A stretch of 64,000 nucleotides of DNA from Sphingobacterium sp. (GCA_031286695.1 JAITTY010000007.1:1-64000); one strand, 5' to 3'. Counted from the first letter of the stretch, positions 38,206-46,991 are shown. Numbers and translations: made by a program. Notes: generated by a model not told the origin, from the letters alone.

Positions 38206-39060
38206 TTAATTGAATATACTCGCAGCGCCAATCATAGCTGCTTTTTCACCAAGTATTGCTGTATAAATTTGAAATCTTTCAAATTCTTTTCGGTCACCAA
38301 TGAAAATAGGTAGCGCCTTGGCGATATTGCCACCGACGATAAATATTTCAGCAGAATGTTTCTCTGCGAAGAACTGCATAAAATCAAAGAGATGTTTAGC
38401 ATATTCATCTTTGATGATTTGAAATTCCTCAGTTTCCCGATGATGATCTAAAATATCCTTAAGTCCCGTAACATCTTTTCCTGCTACTTCTTTGAAACGT
38501 TTGATGAACCACCGTGTGACAAGAAATTCTTCGAAAATACAATCTTCGTAAGGGCTGTTCCATAGGGCGGCATCAAAGGCCTTCTCACCTTGATTCCATA
38601 CCGCAGATCCAAGTCCAGTACCCAACGTAATTCCTAATATGCGCTTGTTTGTTTGCAAGTTCTGTACGAATATTTCACCTTGTAGGAAGGCTGCTGCGTC
38701 ATTGATAAAGTGGATAGACGTAGGCGGAAGTTCCAGTTCTTCAGCTAAAAGCGTTTTGACATCCTTGTTGTACAGATTGTCATACTTGCTTTGTCCCTGT
38801 ATCTTAGATATTCCATTTTCGTAGTCAAAGGGTCCCGGCATGGCAATGCCGATGAACTGAATAGGAGCAGGAGAGGTGGCTATGATATCGCGTATAGCTG
38901 ATGCCCAGGTTTGTAAAATCGTTTTAGCATCTCCTTGAGAAAAAACGTGGTTTCTGGCCACGTTTTCTAAGTATATATTCCATTGTTTTGTGTCAATGAT
39001 ACAGGCAGAAATATGTGTGCCTCCAATATCAACACCTACGACATAATTATCTTGCAGCAT
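38206..39060 (-). CDS. ROK family protein (sugar kinase-like)
   Basis: 284 residues. The ATP motif [12 protein letters not shown] lies at the start and the phosphate motif [14 protein letters not shown] in the middle; GIAMPGPFD matches ROK kinases. The zinc motif CxCGxxGC of many ROK proteins is absent. The sugar substrate is not predictable, though glucose-type kinases are possible. Its start overlaps the aroC end by 14 bases, so translation may be coupled. Confidence 0.82.
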   Translation of the reverse strand: MLQDNYVVGVDIGGTHISACIIDTKQWNIYLENVARNHVFSQGDAKTILQTWASAIRDIIATSPAPIQFIGIAMPGPFDYENGISKIQGQSKYDNLYNKDVKTLLAEELELPPTSIHFINDAAAFLQGEIFVQNLQTNKRILGITLGTGLGSAVWNQGEKAFDAALWNSPYEDCIFEEFLVTRWFIKRFKEVAGKDVTGLKDILDHHRETEEFQIIKDEYAKHLFDFMQFFAEKHSAEIFIVGGNIAKALPIFIGDRKEFERFQIYTAILGEKAAMIGAASIFN

Positions 39061-40153
39061 GTTTGTAACTTTGATTTTTAAGTAGATGATCCGCGATTAC
39101 AAGTGCTGCCATAGCTTCCACAATAATTACTGCTCTCGAAACAACACACGGGTCATGTCTTCCCTTGCCACTTGCAATAGCAGGGTTGCCATGGATATCC
39201 ACTGTTTCTTGATCTCTCATGATAGTGGCAACAGGCTTAAATGCTACTTTGAAAGTAATATCCATACCATTTGAAATACCGCCCTGAATACCTCCAGAGA
39301 AGTTGGTATGTGTGTGCACTCGATTTAAATCATGGTCATCTGCTACAAATATATCATTATGTTCGGAACCTCGCAACTCCGAACCTGCAAAACCTGAACC
39401 ATATTCAAAACCATGTACCGCATTGATGCTCATCATTGCTTTTGCAAGGTCTGCATGGAGCTTATCAAAGACCGGTTCGCCTAATCCAACAGGGACATGT
39501 CTGATGACAGCCGAAATACGTCCACCAACGGTATCACCTGCTTTTCTGACCGAGTCGATAAACTCAACCATTTCATTTGCTGTTGCTGGATCTGCACAAC
39601 GTGCAATATTAGCTTCTCGCAATTCGAGCAAAGCTTTGAGGTCTTTGGTATCTACATTTGGTGCCTCGATGGTACCTACCCCCGAAACGTGAGCAAAGAT
39701 TTCGATGCCAAATTGATTCAGGAAGCTTTTTGCTACTGCACCAGCAGCTACACGGGCAGCAGTTTCTCTCGCCGAGGACCTTCCACCACCACGATAGTCA
39801 CGTATACCATATTTCATCTGATAGGTGAAATCAGCATGTGAAGGTCTGAAGATATCTTTGATATGGGTGTAATCTTTCGAACGCTGGTCTTCATTTGGAA
39901 TAACAATTGCTATTGGTGTTCCTGTTGATTTACCCTCGAATACGCCAGATAAAATCTGTGCGGTATCACTTTCTTTTCTTTGTGTCGTGATCTTAGATTG
40001 ACCTGGTTTCCGTTTGTCGAGCTCAGACTGGATAAATTCCTCGTCTATTGTTATATTTGAAGGGCAACCATCAATAATTACACCTATAGCTTTGCCGTGT
40101 GATTCGCCGAAAGTGCTAATTCTGAATAAATCGCCAAATGAATTTCCTGCCAT
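39047..40153 (-). CDS. aroC: Chorismate synthase
   Basis: 368 residues, standard length. It converts EPSP to chorismate with reduced FMN. Signature segments: [18 protein letters not shown] near the N-terminus, [27 protein letters not shown] (split here) near 120-145, and later [10 protein letters not shown]. It is the last common step of aromatic synthesis. A terminator-like hairpin separates it from aroA, so it may have its own promoter (TAAATTTG at 40223-40230). Confidence 0.96.
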   Translation of the reverse strand: MAGNSFGDLFRISTFGESHGKAIGVIIDGCPSNITIDEEFIQSELDKRKPGQSKITTQRKESDTAQILSGVFEGKSTGTPIAIVIPNEDQRSKDYTHIKDIFRPSHADFTYQMKYGIRDYRGGGRSSARETAARVAAGAVAKSFLNQFGIEIFAHVSGVGTIEAPNVDTKDLKALLELREANIARCADPATANEMVEFIDSVRKAGDTVGGRISAVIRHVPVGLGEPVFDKLHADLAKAMMSINAVHGFEYGSGFAGSELRGSEHNDIFVADDHDLNRVHTHTNFSGGIQGGISNGMDITFKVAFKPVATIMRDQETVDIHGNPAIASGKGRHDPCVVSRAVIIVEAMAALVIADHLLKNQSYKHAAR

Positions 40154-40315
40154 AAAAATTAAATTTCAATAAACTTAGATAAATTTGCCTTTAAATGCAA
40201 TTCTAAAGCACCAGACTGAATACAAATTTATGGATCTGTAACTCGCAGATGGCCTAATAGACTACATCACAATTTTTTGTCCCAGGCTAAAAGGCTGTCT
40301 GGGAGAATGTATCAT

Positions 40316-40352
40316 AAAACAGAGATTAATGTTGATCTTAATCCCTGTTTTT
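40316..40352 (-). terminator. Probable terminator between aroA and aroC
   Basis: On the minus strand a stem of AAACAGGGATTAA with TTAATCTCTGTTT (one mismatch) and a 7-base-class loop, followed by TTTTATGAT. It lies seven bases after the aroA stop. Confidence 0.6.
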
Positions 40353-40358
40353 AATATG

Positions 40359-41609
40359 TTACTCAATTACAAAAGCTTGCGTTTGTAAATGTTTCCAAAA
40401 ATCAGGATATGATTTTTCTACAACTTGAGGTTCGGCAATCTTGATTTGGTCAAAAACCAATGCCAGCGGTGCGAATGCCATCCCCATGCGGTGATCCTCG
40501 TACGTGTCGAAGGTGACATCTTCAGGCTGATATACCTGTGCTGTTTTCAGGTGATAGGTAGCACCGTCTTCAATCAATTCAGCACCGAACTTTGCGATTT
40601 CGGTCTGCAATGCCGCAATACGGTCGGTCTCCTTAATCTTTAAGGTTTCCAGACCTGTAAAGGAAACATCACGTTTTAAAGCAGCTGCGACAACGACTAC
40701 TGTTTGCGCAAGATCTGGACATTCTTTAAAGTCGAACAACGTTTTGTCTGAATTGATTTCTTTTTTAGTTAAATGCAATCCATCCGATTCAAAGCTCGAA
40801 TAAACACCAAAATGTTCCATAATGCTTGTGATTGCAATATCGCCCTGTAAACTATGTTGTCTTAGTCCGGGCAATACGATCGAGGCATGTGCATCAGCTA
40901 GTGCAACAATAGCATACCAATAGGATGCTGCGCTCCAATCTGGTTCGACATATATGGTTTGCTTTTCAAATGCTTGCGGCGCAATTTTAATCGCATTCTC
41001 GGTCCATTCATGTTGGATCCCGACACTTTTAAGCATATCCAAAGTCATGGATACATAAGGTCTGGAAGTTAATTCGCCTTCAATCTCTAATGTAAGTCCC
41101 TTTTTTAATGCCGGAGCAATTAATAGTAGGGCCGATATATACTGACTGCTAATATTTCCCTTAATCTTAACACGGTCTTTTCCTTGAAATAATCCGCCTT
41201 CAATCTTCAAAGGAGGATAACCCACCTTTTTTTCATAATGGATTTCGGCGCCAATTTCTTTCATGGCATCGACCAATATCCCAATTGGGCGCTGTTGCAT
41301 GCGCTCTGTCCCTGTTAGGATAAAATTGCCTTTAACAAGGTTGAGGTAAGCTGTAAGGAAGCGCATAGCTGTTCCTGCAGGGCCTATGTCAATTGTATTA
41401 TAACCAGGTTGCGGTTCTGACGCGATTTGTAATACGCGGTTTAGCGTAACCGTATCTGCAGCCTCAGAGAGGTTGGCTATCTCAACTTGTCCTTTGCTCA
41501 GCGATTGGATAATAAGAGCACGGTTGCTCTCAGATTTTGAACCTGTGAGTTGGACCGTGCCCTGTATCTTTTTTGAAGGATGCGTCAGCGTGATGACTTG
41601 TTGATTCAT
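40359..41609 (-). CDS. aroA: 3-phosphoshikimate 1-carboxyvinyltransferase (EPSP synthase)
   Basis: 416 residues. It transfers enolpyruvate from PEP to shikimate-3-phosphate. GSKSESNRALIIQSL near 24 is the PEP/shikimate-phosphate site, GPAGTAMRFLTAYL matches the GNAGTxxR motif with P and A in place of N and G, and EDHRMGMAFAPLAL is near the C-terminus. Its ATG overlaps the stop of the DAHP synthase gene (TAATG). Confidence 0.95.
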   Translation of the reverse strand: MNQQVITLTHPSKKIQGTVQLTGSKSESNRALIIQSLSKGQVEIANLSEAADTVTLNRVLQIASEPQPGYNTIDIGPAGTAMRFLTAYLNLVKGNFILTGTERMQQRPIGILVDAMKEIGAEIHYEKKVGYPPLKIEGGLFQGKDRVKIKGNISSQYISALLLIAPALKKGLTLEIEGELTSRPYVSMTLDMLKSVGIQHEWTENAIKIAPQAFEKQTIYVEPDWSAASYWYAIVALADAHASIVLPGLRQHSLQGDIAITSIMEHFGVYSSFESDGLHLTKKEINSDKTLFDFKECPDLAQTVVVVAAALKRDVSFTGLETLKIKETDRIAALQTEIAKFGAELIEDGATYHLKTAQVYQPEDVTFDTYEDHRMGMAFAPLALVFDQIKIAEPQVVEKSYPDFWKHLQTQAFVIE

Positions 41610-42721
41610 TATGCTTCTGCTGTTGGTTGCTCTTGCGTATTCATGACCGCATTTTGTTTGCGGATAGATTCGTTGTGAATTAATTCGAGGAATTTTGTTG
41701 CAAATTCGCTACCCAAAGAAAGCGCTTCCGCTAATTTTGTGCGTTTTTGAACAATTTCATCCCAACGGTTAACTTGCAAAATTGTTACGTTGTTATCGCG
41801 TTTGTACTCGCCGATTTTCTCAGCAATTTTCATGCGTTCACCAATTTTTTGGATGATCAAATCATCTAATTTGTCAATGTTGCTACGCAATTCTGCTAAT
41901 TTATCTTCGAATGAAGGGTTATCAGAAGCCGCTTTACGTAATGTCAAATGGTCGATCAACTCGGCTAATGCAGCTGGCGTTACTTGTTGTTTTGCGTCAG
42001 TCCAAGCGACAGATGGATCAATATGGGATTCGATAATCAATCCTTGCATATCCATATCCATTGCTTTTTGTGCGATGTATGGTAACAATTCGCGGTTTCC
42101 ACAGATGTGACTTGGATCGTTGATGATTGGTAGATTTGGACAAGCAGTTTTTAACTGAATCGCTAAATCCCACATTGGTTCATTACGGAATGCTGTTTTC
42201 TCGTAAGAAGAGAAACCTCTATGGATAGCACCTAATTTTTTGATACCAGCGCGGTTGATACGTTCCAATGCACCGATCCACAACGATAAATCTGGGTTTA
42301 CAGGGTTTTTTACAAATACTGGAATATCTACGCCTTGTAAAGCATCAGCAATTTCTTGTACAGTAAATGGATTGGCCGTTGAACGTGCACCTACCCATAG
42401 TACATCCACGCCAGCAGCCAAAGCTTCTTCGACGTGTTTTGCTGTAGCAACTTCTGTAGCAGTTAATAAACCTGTTTCTTCTTTCGCTCTTTTCAACCAC
42501 TCCAAACCAATTGAACCGATACCTTCAAATTCTCCCGGACGAGTACGTGGCTTCCAGATACCAGCACGTAAAATATTTACTTTTCCGGTATTTGCCAACA
42601 AATGCGCTGTCGATACCAGCTGCTCTTCTGTTTCTGCACTACAAGGGCCTGCGATAATTAAAGGTTTGTCTCCTGTGTCCAACCAAGATTTTAAAGGAGT
42701 GATGTCTAATGTATTTTTCAT
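41609..42721 (-). CDS. Bifunctional DAHP synthase / chorismate mutase (AroQ type)
   Basis: 370 residues. The N-terminal 265 residues form a KDO8P-synthase-like (type I beta) DAHP synthase: IAGPCSAETEEQL, GIWKPRTRPGEFEG, NDPSHICGNRELL. Residues about 275-365 are an AroQ chorismate mutase (LAELRSNIDKLDDLIIQKIGERM then IGEYKRDNNV). It opens the shikimate pathway and shapes the prephenate branch; in this architecture the mutase domain often gives feedback control. It follows pheA by 46 bases in the attenuated operon. Confidence 0.94.
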   Translation of the reverse strand: MKNTLDITPLKSWLDTGDKPLIIAGPCSAETEEQLVSTAHLLANTGKVNILRAGIWKPRTRPGEFEGIGSIGLEWLKRAKEETGLLTATEVATAKHVEEALAAGVDVLWVGARSTANPFTVQEIADALQGVDIPVFVKNPVNPDLSLWIGALERINRAGIKKLGAIHRGFSSYEKTAFRNEPMWDLAIQLKTACPNLPIINDPSHICGNRELLPYIAQKAMDMDMQGLIIESHIDPSVAWTDAKQQVTPAALAELIDHLTLRKAASDNPSFEDKLAELRSNIDKLDDLIIQKIGERMKIAEKIGEYKRDNNVTILQVNRWDEIVQKRTKLAEALSLGSEFATKFLELIHNESIRKQNAVMNTQEQPTAEA

Positions 42722-42767
42722 GTTAAGTTTGATTATCTATTTTAATATTGTATGCGTAAATTGTTAA

Positions 42768-43592
42768 TTATAGTTTTTCGTTTTTGACATACTCGCCCAT
42801 AATATTGAAATTGACACTATGTTTGAGTACTTTACGTATTGCTGCTTCGTAGTCGGTTTGTTTTTTCCATTCTACATCAACGAAAAAATCATATTCATTG
42901 CGTTTTCCGATTACCGGCATCGACTGAATCTTGCTCAAGTTGATATTCTGTTCGGCAAAGCATTGTAAAATAGTCGCCAGAGATCCTACGGTATTTCCTG
43001 TTTGGAATGATAATGATGCTTTATTGGCATTCTTATGTTCGACAACCTCATTAGATAATACGAGGAAACGCGTTGCGTTCTTTTTATTGGTTTCGATTCT
43101 CTTTTCTAATATTTCAAGACCATAGATTTCAGCAGCCAATGTCCCTGCAATTGCCGCAGTATCCGTTAATTTTCGCTCCGCAATCATTTTCGCAGTTGCA
43201 GCGGTATCAGATCCCTCGGTTATACGTACACCTTCAAGTTCAGAAAGAAATTCTTCACATTGGCGAATGGCAATTGGATGCGATTCGATGTGTTTAATAT
43301 CCTTTAATTTAACGCCTGGCAATACCATGAGATTCTGTTGGATGTTTAGGTAAACTTCCCCAGTGATATGGAACTTATAATCTCTTAATAAATTATAATT
43401 CGGTAATAGACTTCCCGCAATTGAATTTTCGATCGCCATAACGATATAGTCGACTTTTCTTTGCTTCAGCAATTCACAAGTTTTTTTAAATGAATCACAT
43501 TCTACAATTTCAACTTCTCTTCCGAAAAATTTAAATGCGGCCTCTTCATGAAATGAAGCCTTTGCTCCCTGTATTGCAATTTTTAAACTCAT
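42768..43592 (-). CDS. pheA: Prephenate dehydratase
   Basis: 274 residues. It converts prephenate to phenylpyruvate for phenylalanine. The catalytic domain has AIQGAKASFHEEAA, AIENSIAGSLLPNY and the TRF motif (NATRFLVL, about 176-183). An ACT domain follows (about 195-270) but its phenylalanine-binding motifs are altered: GSLA in place of GALV and QSMP in place of ESRP. Transcription is preceded by a leader peptide and terminator at 43617-43753. DAHP synthase/chorismate mutase and aroA follow on the same strand. Confidence 0.93.
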   Translation of the reverse strand: MSLKIAIQGAKASFHEEAAFKFFGREVEIVECDSFKKTCELLKQRKVDYIVMAIENSIAGSLLPNYNLLRDYKFHITGEVYLNIQQNLMVLPGVKLKDIKHIESHPIAIRQCEEFLSELEGVRITEGSDTAATAKMIAERKLTDTAAIAGTLAAEIYGLEILEKRIETNKKNATRFLVLSNEVVEHKNANKASLSFQTGNTVGSLATILQCFAEQNINLSKIQSMPVIGKRNEYDFFVDVEWKKQTDYEAAIRKVLKHSVNFNIMGEYVKNEKL

Positions 43593-43616
43593 TGTTTTTT
43601 GTTCGCTATGTTATCT

Positions 43617-43655
43617 CCAAAAAAAAGAGTCCCGATCATTTGAACCGGGACTCTT
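43617..43655 (-). terminator. Attenuator terminator in the pheA leader
   Basis: On the minus strand the 10-bp stem AAGAGTCCCG / CGGGACTCTT (43646-43655 and 43625-43634) has an 11-base loop and eight T at its end. It lies 24 bases before the pheA ATG and after the leader peptide, so it must be read through for pheA to be made. Its 5' arm can instead pair with 43692-43700. Confidence 0.88.
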
Positions 43656-43687
43656 CTTGTTTGTATTTTTTATGATTTATACACAAT

Positions 43688-43753
43688 CTAATCCCGGCTC
43701 TTATTTTTAAAATAAAAGAAGTTAAAATAGAAATATGTATATGTTCTGTTCAT
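43688..43753 (-). CDS. pheL: pheA leader peptide, Phe/Tyr-rich, 21 residues
   Basis: An ORF too short for ordinary ORF calling. It starts ATG at 43753 and ends TAG at 43688. Residues 5-15 read YTYFYFNFFYF: five Phe and four Tyr in eleven codons. It begins about 17 bases after the predicted transcription start, and its last codons (AAG AGC CGG GAT) contain the antiterminator strand GAGCCGGGA. A ribosome stalled at Phe or Tyr codons would leave this strand free to pair with the terminator's 5' arm; one reaching the stop would cover it and allow termination. The symbol is by analogy with enterobacterial pheL; there is no homology claim. Confidence 0.85.
   Translation of the reverse strand: MNRTYTYFYFNFFYFKNKSRD
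43692..43700 (-). promoter_or_regulatory. Antiterminator strand of the pheA attenuator
   Basis: GAGCCGGGA on the minus strand can pair with TCCCGGTTC (minus strand, 43642-43650) over nine bases with one G-U. That pairing uses part of the terminator's 5' arm, so the two hairpins are mutually exclusive. Confidence 0.75.
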
Positions 43754-43776
43754 CCTGTTGTTGTTGTTTGACATTT

Positions 43777-43806
43777 CAAATGTACGAATGTTTTTGAAAT
43801 ATCAAA
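43777..43806 (-). promoter_or_regulatory. Promoter of the pheL-pheA operon
   Basis: On the minus strand TTTG (43803-43806), 18 bases, TACATTTG (43777-43784). Transcription would begin near 43770, giving a short 5' UTR before the leader peptide. Confidence 0.78.
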
Positions 43807-43809
43807 GAA

Positions 43810-44120
43810 AAAAATAATTTTTTATTATAAATATTGAGTTTATTTAATGATTTTTTTATGTGTTTTTTTGTGATTTTTTTTGATTAATTTTTAGTGGTTT
43901 ATTTGTAATTTTTTTAAAGTGTTTATTTTTCTTTGGTATTGGTATTAGGTTGTTTTTTAGTTGTTTAAGCTTTTGTTTTGTTGTTTTTCTTTTATAATAA
44001 ATTATGTTTTTGTGTTATTTTTTATGTTAAAAATAGCTACGTTTTTAGGTGGTTTTTTTGTTGTTTTTTTTATAATAAATTTATGTGTTTTTAATATTAA
44101 TATTTACGTTTTTTTTGACT
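43810..44120. other. T-rich gene-free stretch between divergent promoters
   Basis: About 310 bases on the plus strand made mostly of T runs with interspersed G and A, visually like 11690-12060. The only ORFs here are Phe/Val/Ile-rich artefacts. It separates the pheA promoter (minus) from the nuclease promoter (plus). Confidence 0.55.
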
Positions 44121-44122
44121 GT

Positions 44123-44151
44123 TTTGTTAAAAAAGTATTTTACTACCTTTG
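44123..44151 (+). promoter_or_regulatory. Promoter of the nuclease-EamA-yigZ-phosphorylase unit
   Basis: TTTG (44123-44126), 17 bases, TACCTTTG (44144-44151). The predicted start near 44158 lies downstream of the more distant ATG at 44085, which is why 44169 is taken as the nuclease start. Confidence 0.72.
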
Positions 44152-44168
44152 GGCAAACGCTGGATTTT

Positions 44169-44645
44169 ATGCTAAAACGAAGTAATTTTTATGTATGTGT
44201 ATGTATGATCTGTTTTTTATTGACAGGTTTTACTTTTAAAGGAGAGGAAAAAGAAGCGAGGGTAAAGCGCGTTATCGATGGCGATACCTTTGTCATTGAA
44301 AATGGAACCTCAAAAGGGGAGAAAGTTAGGCTGATAGGGGTAGATGCCCCGGAAACGAGACGGACAGCACGCAAGGAAATCGGTTACTATGGTCAAGAAG
44401 CAAAACAGTATTTAACGGCAATGTTGAATGGAAAAAGTGTAAAGTTAGTCTTTGACGTTGGAAAACGGGATCGGTATGGAAGACTTCTTGCCTATGTGTA
44501 TATTGGAAAGAAATTCGTCAATCGGGATTTGGTTGAACAGGGTTATGCAGTATCCTATACGCTAGCACCAAATGTACAATATGCAGATTTATTTGTAAAA
44601 TTGGAACGTCAGGCTCGTCAGGAGAAACGTGGTCTTTGGAAATAA
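44169..44645 (+). CDS. Thermonuclease (SNase-like) family protein
   Basis: 158 residues from the ATG at 44169. An N-terminal hydrophobic segment with cysteines (FYVCVCMICFLLTGF) suggests export or membrane anchoring. The SNase domain follows: RVIDGDTF, VRLIGVDAPETRR and GKRDRYGRLLAYVY carry the calcium-ligand aspartates, catalytic arginines and glutamate expected from staphylococcal nuclease. It would cut DNA or RNA outside the cytoplasm. The upstream frame reaching 44085 lies before the predicted transcription start. Confidence 0.88.
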   Translation: MLKRSNFYVCVCMICFLLTGFTFKGEEKEARVKRVIDGDTFVIENGTSKGEKVRLIGVDAPETRRTARKEIGYYGQEAKQYLTAMLNGKSVKLVFDVGKRDRYGRLLAYVYIGKKFVNRDLVEQGYAVSYTLAPNVQYADLFVKLERQARQEKRGLWK

Positions 44646-44659
44646 ATGAATTTTGAATC

Positions 44660-45526
44660 ATGATTTTTGTTTTATTAAGTGTCATCTGCAGCGTCACCGT
44701 TGCTGTTTTATTAAAATTGGCAAAACAAAATGGAGTAGAAACTAAGCAAGTTATTGTTTGGAATTACCCCATGGCGGTGGCGCTGACCTATTTTGTATTG
44801 CAACCGGATCTAAAATTGCTCGTATGGGATGCTATGCCGGTTACGTTGTATATGAGCCTGGCGATATTACTTCCGGGAATGTTTGTTTTTATTGCCTTGT
44901 CCATTCGCTATAGCGGTTTGGTTAAGACAGAGATTGCACAGCGCCTATCGTTGTTCATTCCCTTGCTTGCATCATTTTTCTTTTTTCATGAAAAAATGGA
45001 AGGACATAAGATGCTGGGAATAGCCCTTGGTTTATTAGCCATCCTGTGTTCTATTGGCTGGCAAAAGAATCAGCATGTTAGCTCGGCAGATAGCCGTTAT
45101 AAAGCGCTTTATCCGCTATTGGTATTTATCGGTATAGGTATAATAGATATCCTCTTCAAACAGGTCGCCTTGCATGTTAATATACCTTATATCAGTTCCA
45201 TGTTTATTATCTTTGTGATGGCGATGTTTATTGCCATGGTGCTGTTGCTGTATTTCCTTTTTGTGGAAAAGCAACGTTTTTCAAAGCAAGCTGTAGGATA
45301 TGGATTGGTTTTGGGAGTATTTAACTTCTGTAACATCCTATTCTATATGAAAGCGCATCGTGCACTACCAGACAATCCATCAGTCGTATTTACTGGGATG
45401 AATATTGGTGTGATCTCATTGGGCGCTCTAATTGGCGTCTTATTTTTTAAAGAAAGGTTATCATTATTGAATTATTTAGGCATAGCGCTTTCTATTGTTT
45501 CAGTTTTAATCATAGCATATCTATGA
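44660..45526 (+). CDS. EamA/DMT family transporter
   Basis: 288 residues with about ten hydrophobic segments arranged as two EamA repeats; the second ends FTGMNIGVISLGALIGVLFFKERLSLLNYLGIALS, split here, typical of drug/metabolite transporters. The transported compound is unknown. It begins 14 bases after the nuclease stop and overlaps yigZ by 4 bases (ATGA). Confidence 0.85.
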   Translation: MIFVLLSVICSVTVAVLLKLAKQNGVETKQVIVWNYPMAVALTYFVLQPDLKLLVWDAMPVTLYMSLAILLPGMFVFIALSIRYSGLVKTEIAQRLSLFIPLLASFFFFHEKMEGHKMLGIALGLLAILCSIGWQKNQHVSSADSRYKALYPLLVFIGIGIIDILFKQVALHVNIPYISSMFIIFVMAMFIAMVLLLYFLFVEKQRFSKQAVGYGLVLGVFNFCNILFYMKAHRALPDNPSVVFTGMNIGVISLGALIGVLFFKERLSLLNYLGIALSIVSVLIIAYL

Positions 45527-46140
45527 GTTTATTTGAAGATACTTACCGGACTATTGATGCAAAATACGAGGGAATTTTTAGGGACAAGGGCAGTAAATTT
45601 ATTGCTTATGCTTTTCCATTTAAATCCGAAGACCAATTAAAAGATCTGATCTTGGAAGTGAAAGCGATTCATCCGAAAGCGAGACACCATTGTTGGGCTT
45701 ATCGTCTCACGCCAGATCGTGCTGTCTTTCGTGTGAATGATGATGGAGAACCGTCGGGGACAGCAGGACGCCCAATTTTGAACGTTCTCCTGTCGATGGA
45801 TGTCACCAATGTCATCGTGATTGTCGTTCGCTATTTCGGTGGTACATTGTTGGGTGTCCCAGGTTTGATTAATGCCTATAAATCAGCAACGCAAGATGCT
45901 TTGACCCAAGCAGAAATTATCGAGCGTACAGTGAATGACCATTATGGTATTACCTTCGATTATCTCCATATGAATGATATTATGCGGATCATAAAGGAAG
46001 AGGGCGTCGAAATTGAAAAGCAGGAATTTGATAATCAGTGTTATTTGGAGTTTGAAGTCCGAAAAATGCAAGTCAATCGAGTTGTTGATCGGTTTTCCAA
46101 AATAGAAGGTTGTCAGTTAACTTATTTATATACGATATGA
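45523..46140 (+). CDS. YigZ/IMPACT family protein
   Basis: 205 residues. The N-terminal UPF0029 domain shows RDKGSKFIAYAFPF, KARHHCWAYRL, NDDGEPSGTAGRPIL and VVRYFGGTLLGVPGL, followed by a ferredoxin-like C-terminal DUF1949-type domain. Related eukaryotic IMPACT proteins regulate GCN2; the bacterial role is unclear. It overlaps both neighbours by 4 bases, so translation is probably coupled. Confidence 0.9.
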   Translation: MSLFEDTYRTIDAKYEGIFRDKGSKFIAYAFPFKSEDQLKDLILEVKAIHPKARHHCWAYRLTPDRAVFRVNDDGEPSGTAGRPILNVLLSMDVTNVIVIVVRYFGGTLLGVPGLINAYKSATQDALTQAEIIERTVNDHYGITFDYLHMNDIMRIIKEEGVEIEKQEFDNQCYLEFEVRKMQVNRVVDRFSKIEGCQLTYLYTI

Positions 46141-46991
46141 TCAACGAATCGGAATTGATTTTAAACGCAGATGGTAGTATATATCATCTGAATTTGTTGC
46201 CGGAAGATCTGGCAAGTACAGTAATTACGGTCGGTGATCCAGACCGTGTAGCGAAAGTCTCGAAGTACTTTGATCGTATTGAACTCAAAAAAGGGAAGCG
46301 TGAGTTTATTACGCATACCGGTTATCTCGGAAATAGACGGTTGACGGTAATCTCAACAGGTATAGGTACTGATAATATAGATATTGTGTTGAATGAACTG
46401 GATGCGCTGGCAAATATTGATTTTGCCAATAGAACCGTAAAGACTTCGCTGACTTCATTGGATATTATTCGCATTGGAACTTCTGGAGCGGTACAACAAG
46501 ATGTTGACATGGGAACTATTTTGGCCTCTGCGTATGGAATAGGTCTTGATGCATTGATGAACTATTATCAGGGATCTTACGACGGCGAGGAGCAAGCGTT
46601 TCAGGCAGAATTAGCTGAATATTTTTCCGCATTAAACCTATATCCCTACGTTGCGAAAGCTGGCGCAAGTCTTCTGGATCGAATTGCCTTTGATTTACCG
46701 AAGGGAGTCACGTTGACTGCGCCCGGATTTTATGCTCCCCAAGGAAGGACTGTTCGCTCAACTAATACGATTCCCAATTTTATAGACTTGATCAATTCCT
46801 TTCAATATAAAGGTCAGCGCTTCACCAACCTGGAAATGGAAACAGCCGGGATTTATGCATTGGCTAACATGTTTGGGCATCAGGCTTTATCCATCAATGC
46901 AATCTTGGCAAGTAGGGTAGATGGCCGGTTTTCTTCCGCCCCTGAAGAAGTTGTTGATAAAGCTATACAGCTCGTTTTGGAGCGTATTTAA
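46137..46991 (+). CDS. Nucleoside phosphorylase (PNP/UDP family)
   Basis: 284 residues from the ATG at 46137, whose ATGA overlaps the yigZ stop. It contains VITVGDPDRVAKVSKYFD, STGIGTDNIDIVLNELDAL, IRIGTSGAVQQDVDMGT and LEMETAGIYALANMFG, the phosphate-, nucleoside- and trimer-interface segments of uridine/purine phosphorylases. It splits a nucleoside to base and ribose-1-phosphate in salvage. Uridine phosphorylase-like substrate choice is a guess. Confidence 0.88.
   Translation: MINESELILNADGSIYHLNLLPEDLASTVITVGDPDRVAKVSKYFDRIELKKGKREFITHTGYLGNRRLTVISTGIGTDNIDIVLNELDALANIDFANRTVKTSLTSLDIIRIGTSGAVQQDVDMGTILASAYGIGLDALMNYYQGSYDGEEQAFQAELAEYFSALNLYPYVAKAGASLLDRIAFDLPKGVTLTAPGFYAPQGRTVRSTNTIPNFIDLINSFQYKGQRFTNLEMETAGIYALANMFGHQALSINAILASRVDGRFSSAPEEVVDKAIQLVLERI

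Noticed and set aside
42240..42767. 175-residue plus-strand ORF
   Set aside because: Antisense shadow of the DAHP synthase/chorismate mutase gene, which has complete family motifs.
42722..42767. Second leader peptide before the DAHP synthase gene
   Set aside because: The 46-base gap has no hairpin and no aromatic-rich mini-ORF; the gene is probably carried on the pheA transcript.
44085..44168. Longer nuclease start at 44085
   Set aside because: The predicted promoter and transcription start are downstream; the ATG at 44169 gives a normal N-terminal hydrophobic segment.
43961..44185. 74-residue Phe/Val-rich ORF before the nuclease gene
   Set aside because: It is an artefact of the T-rich stretch, and the nuclease promoter at 44123-44151 lies inside it.
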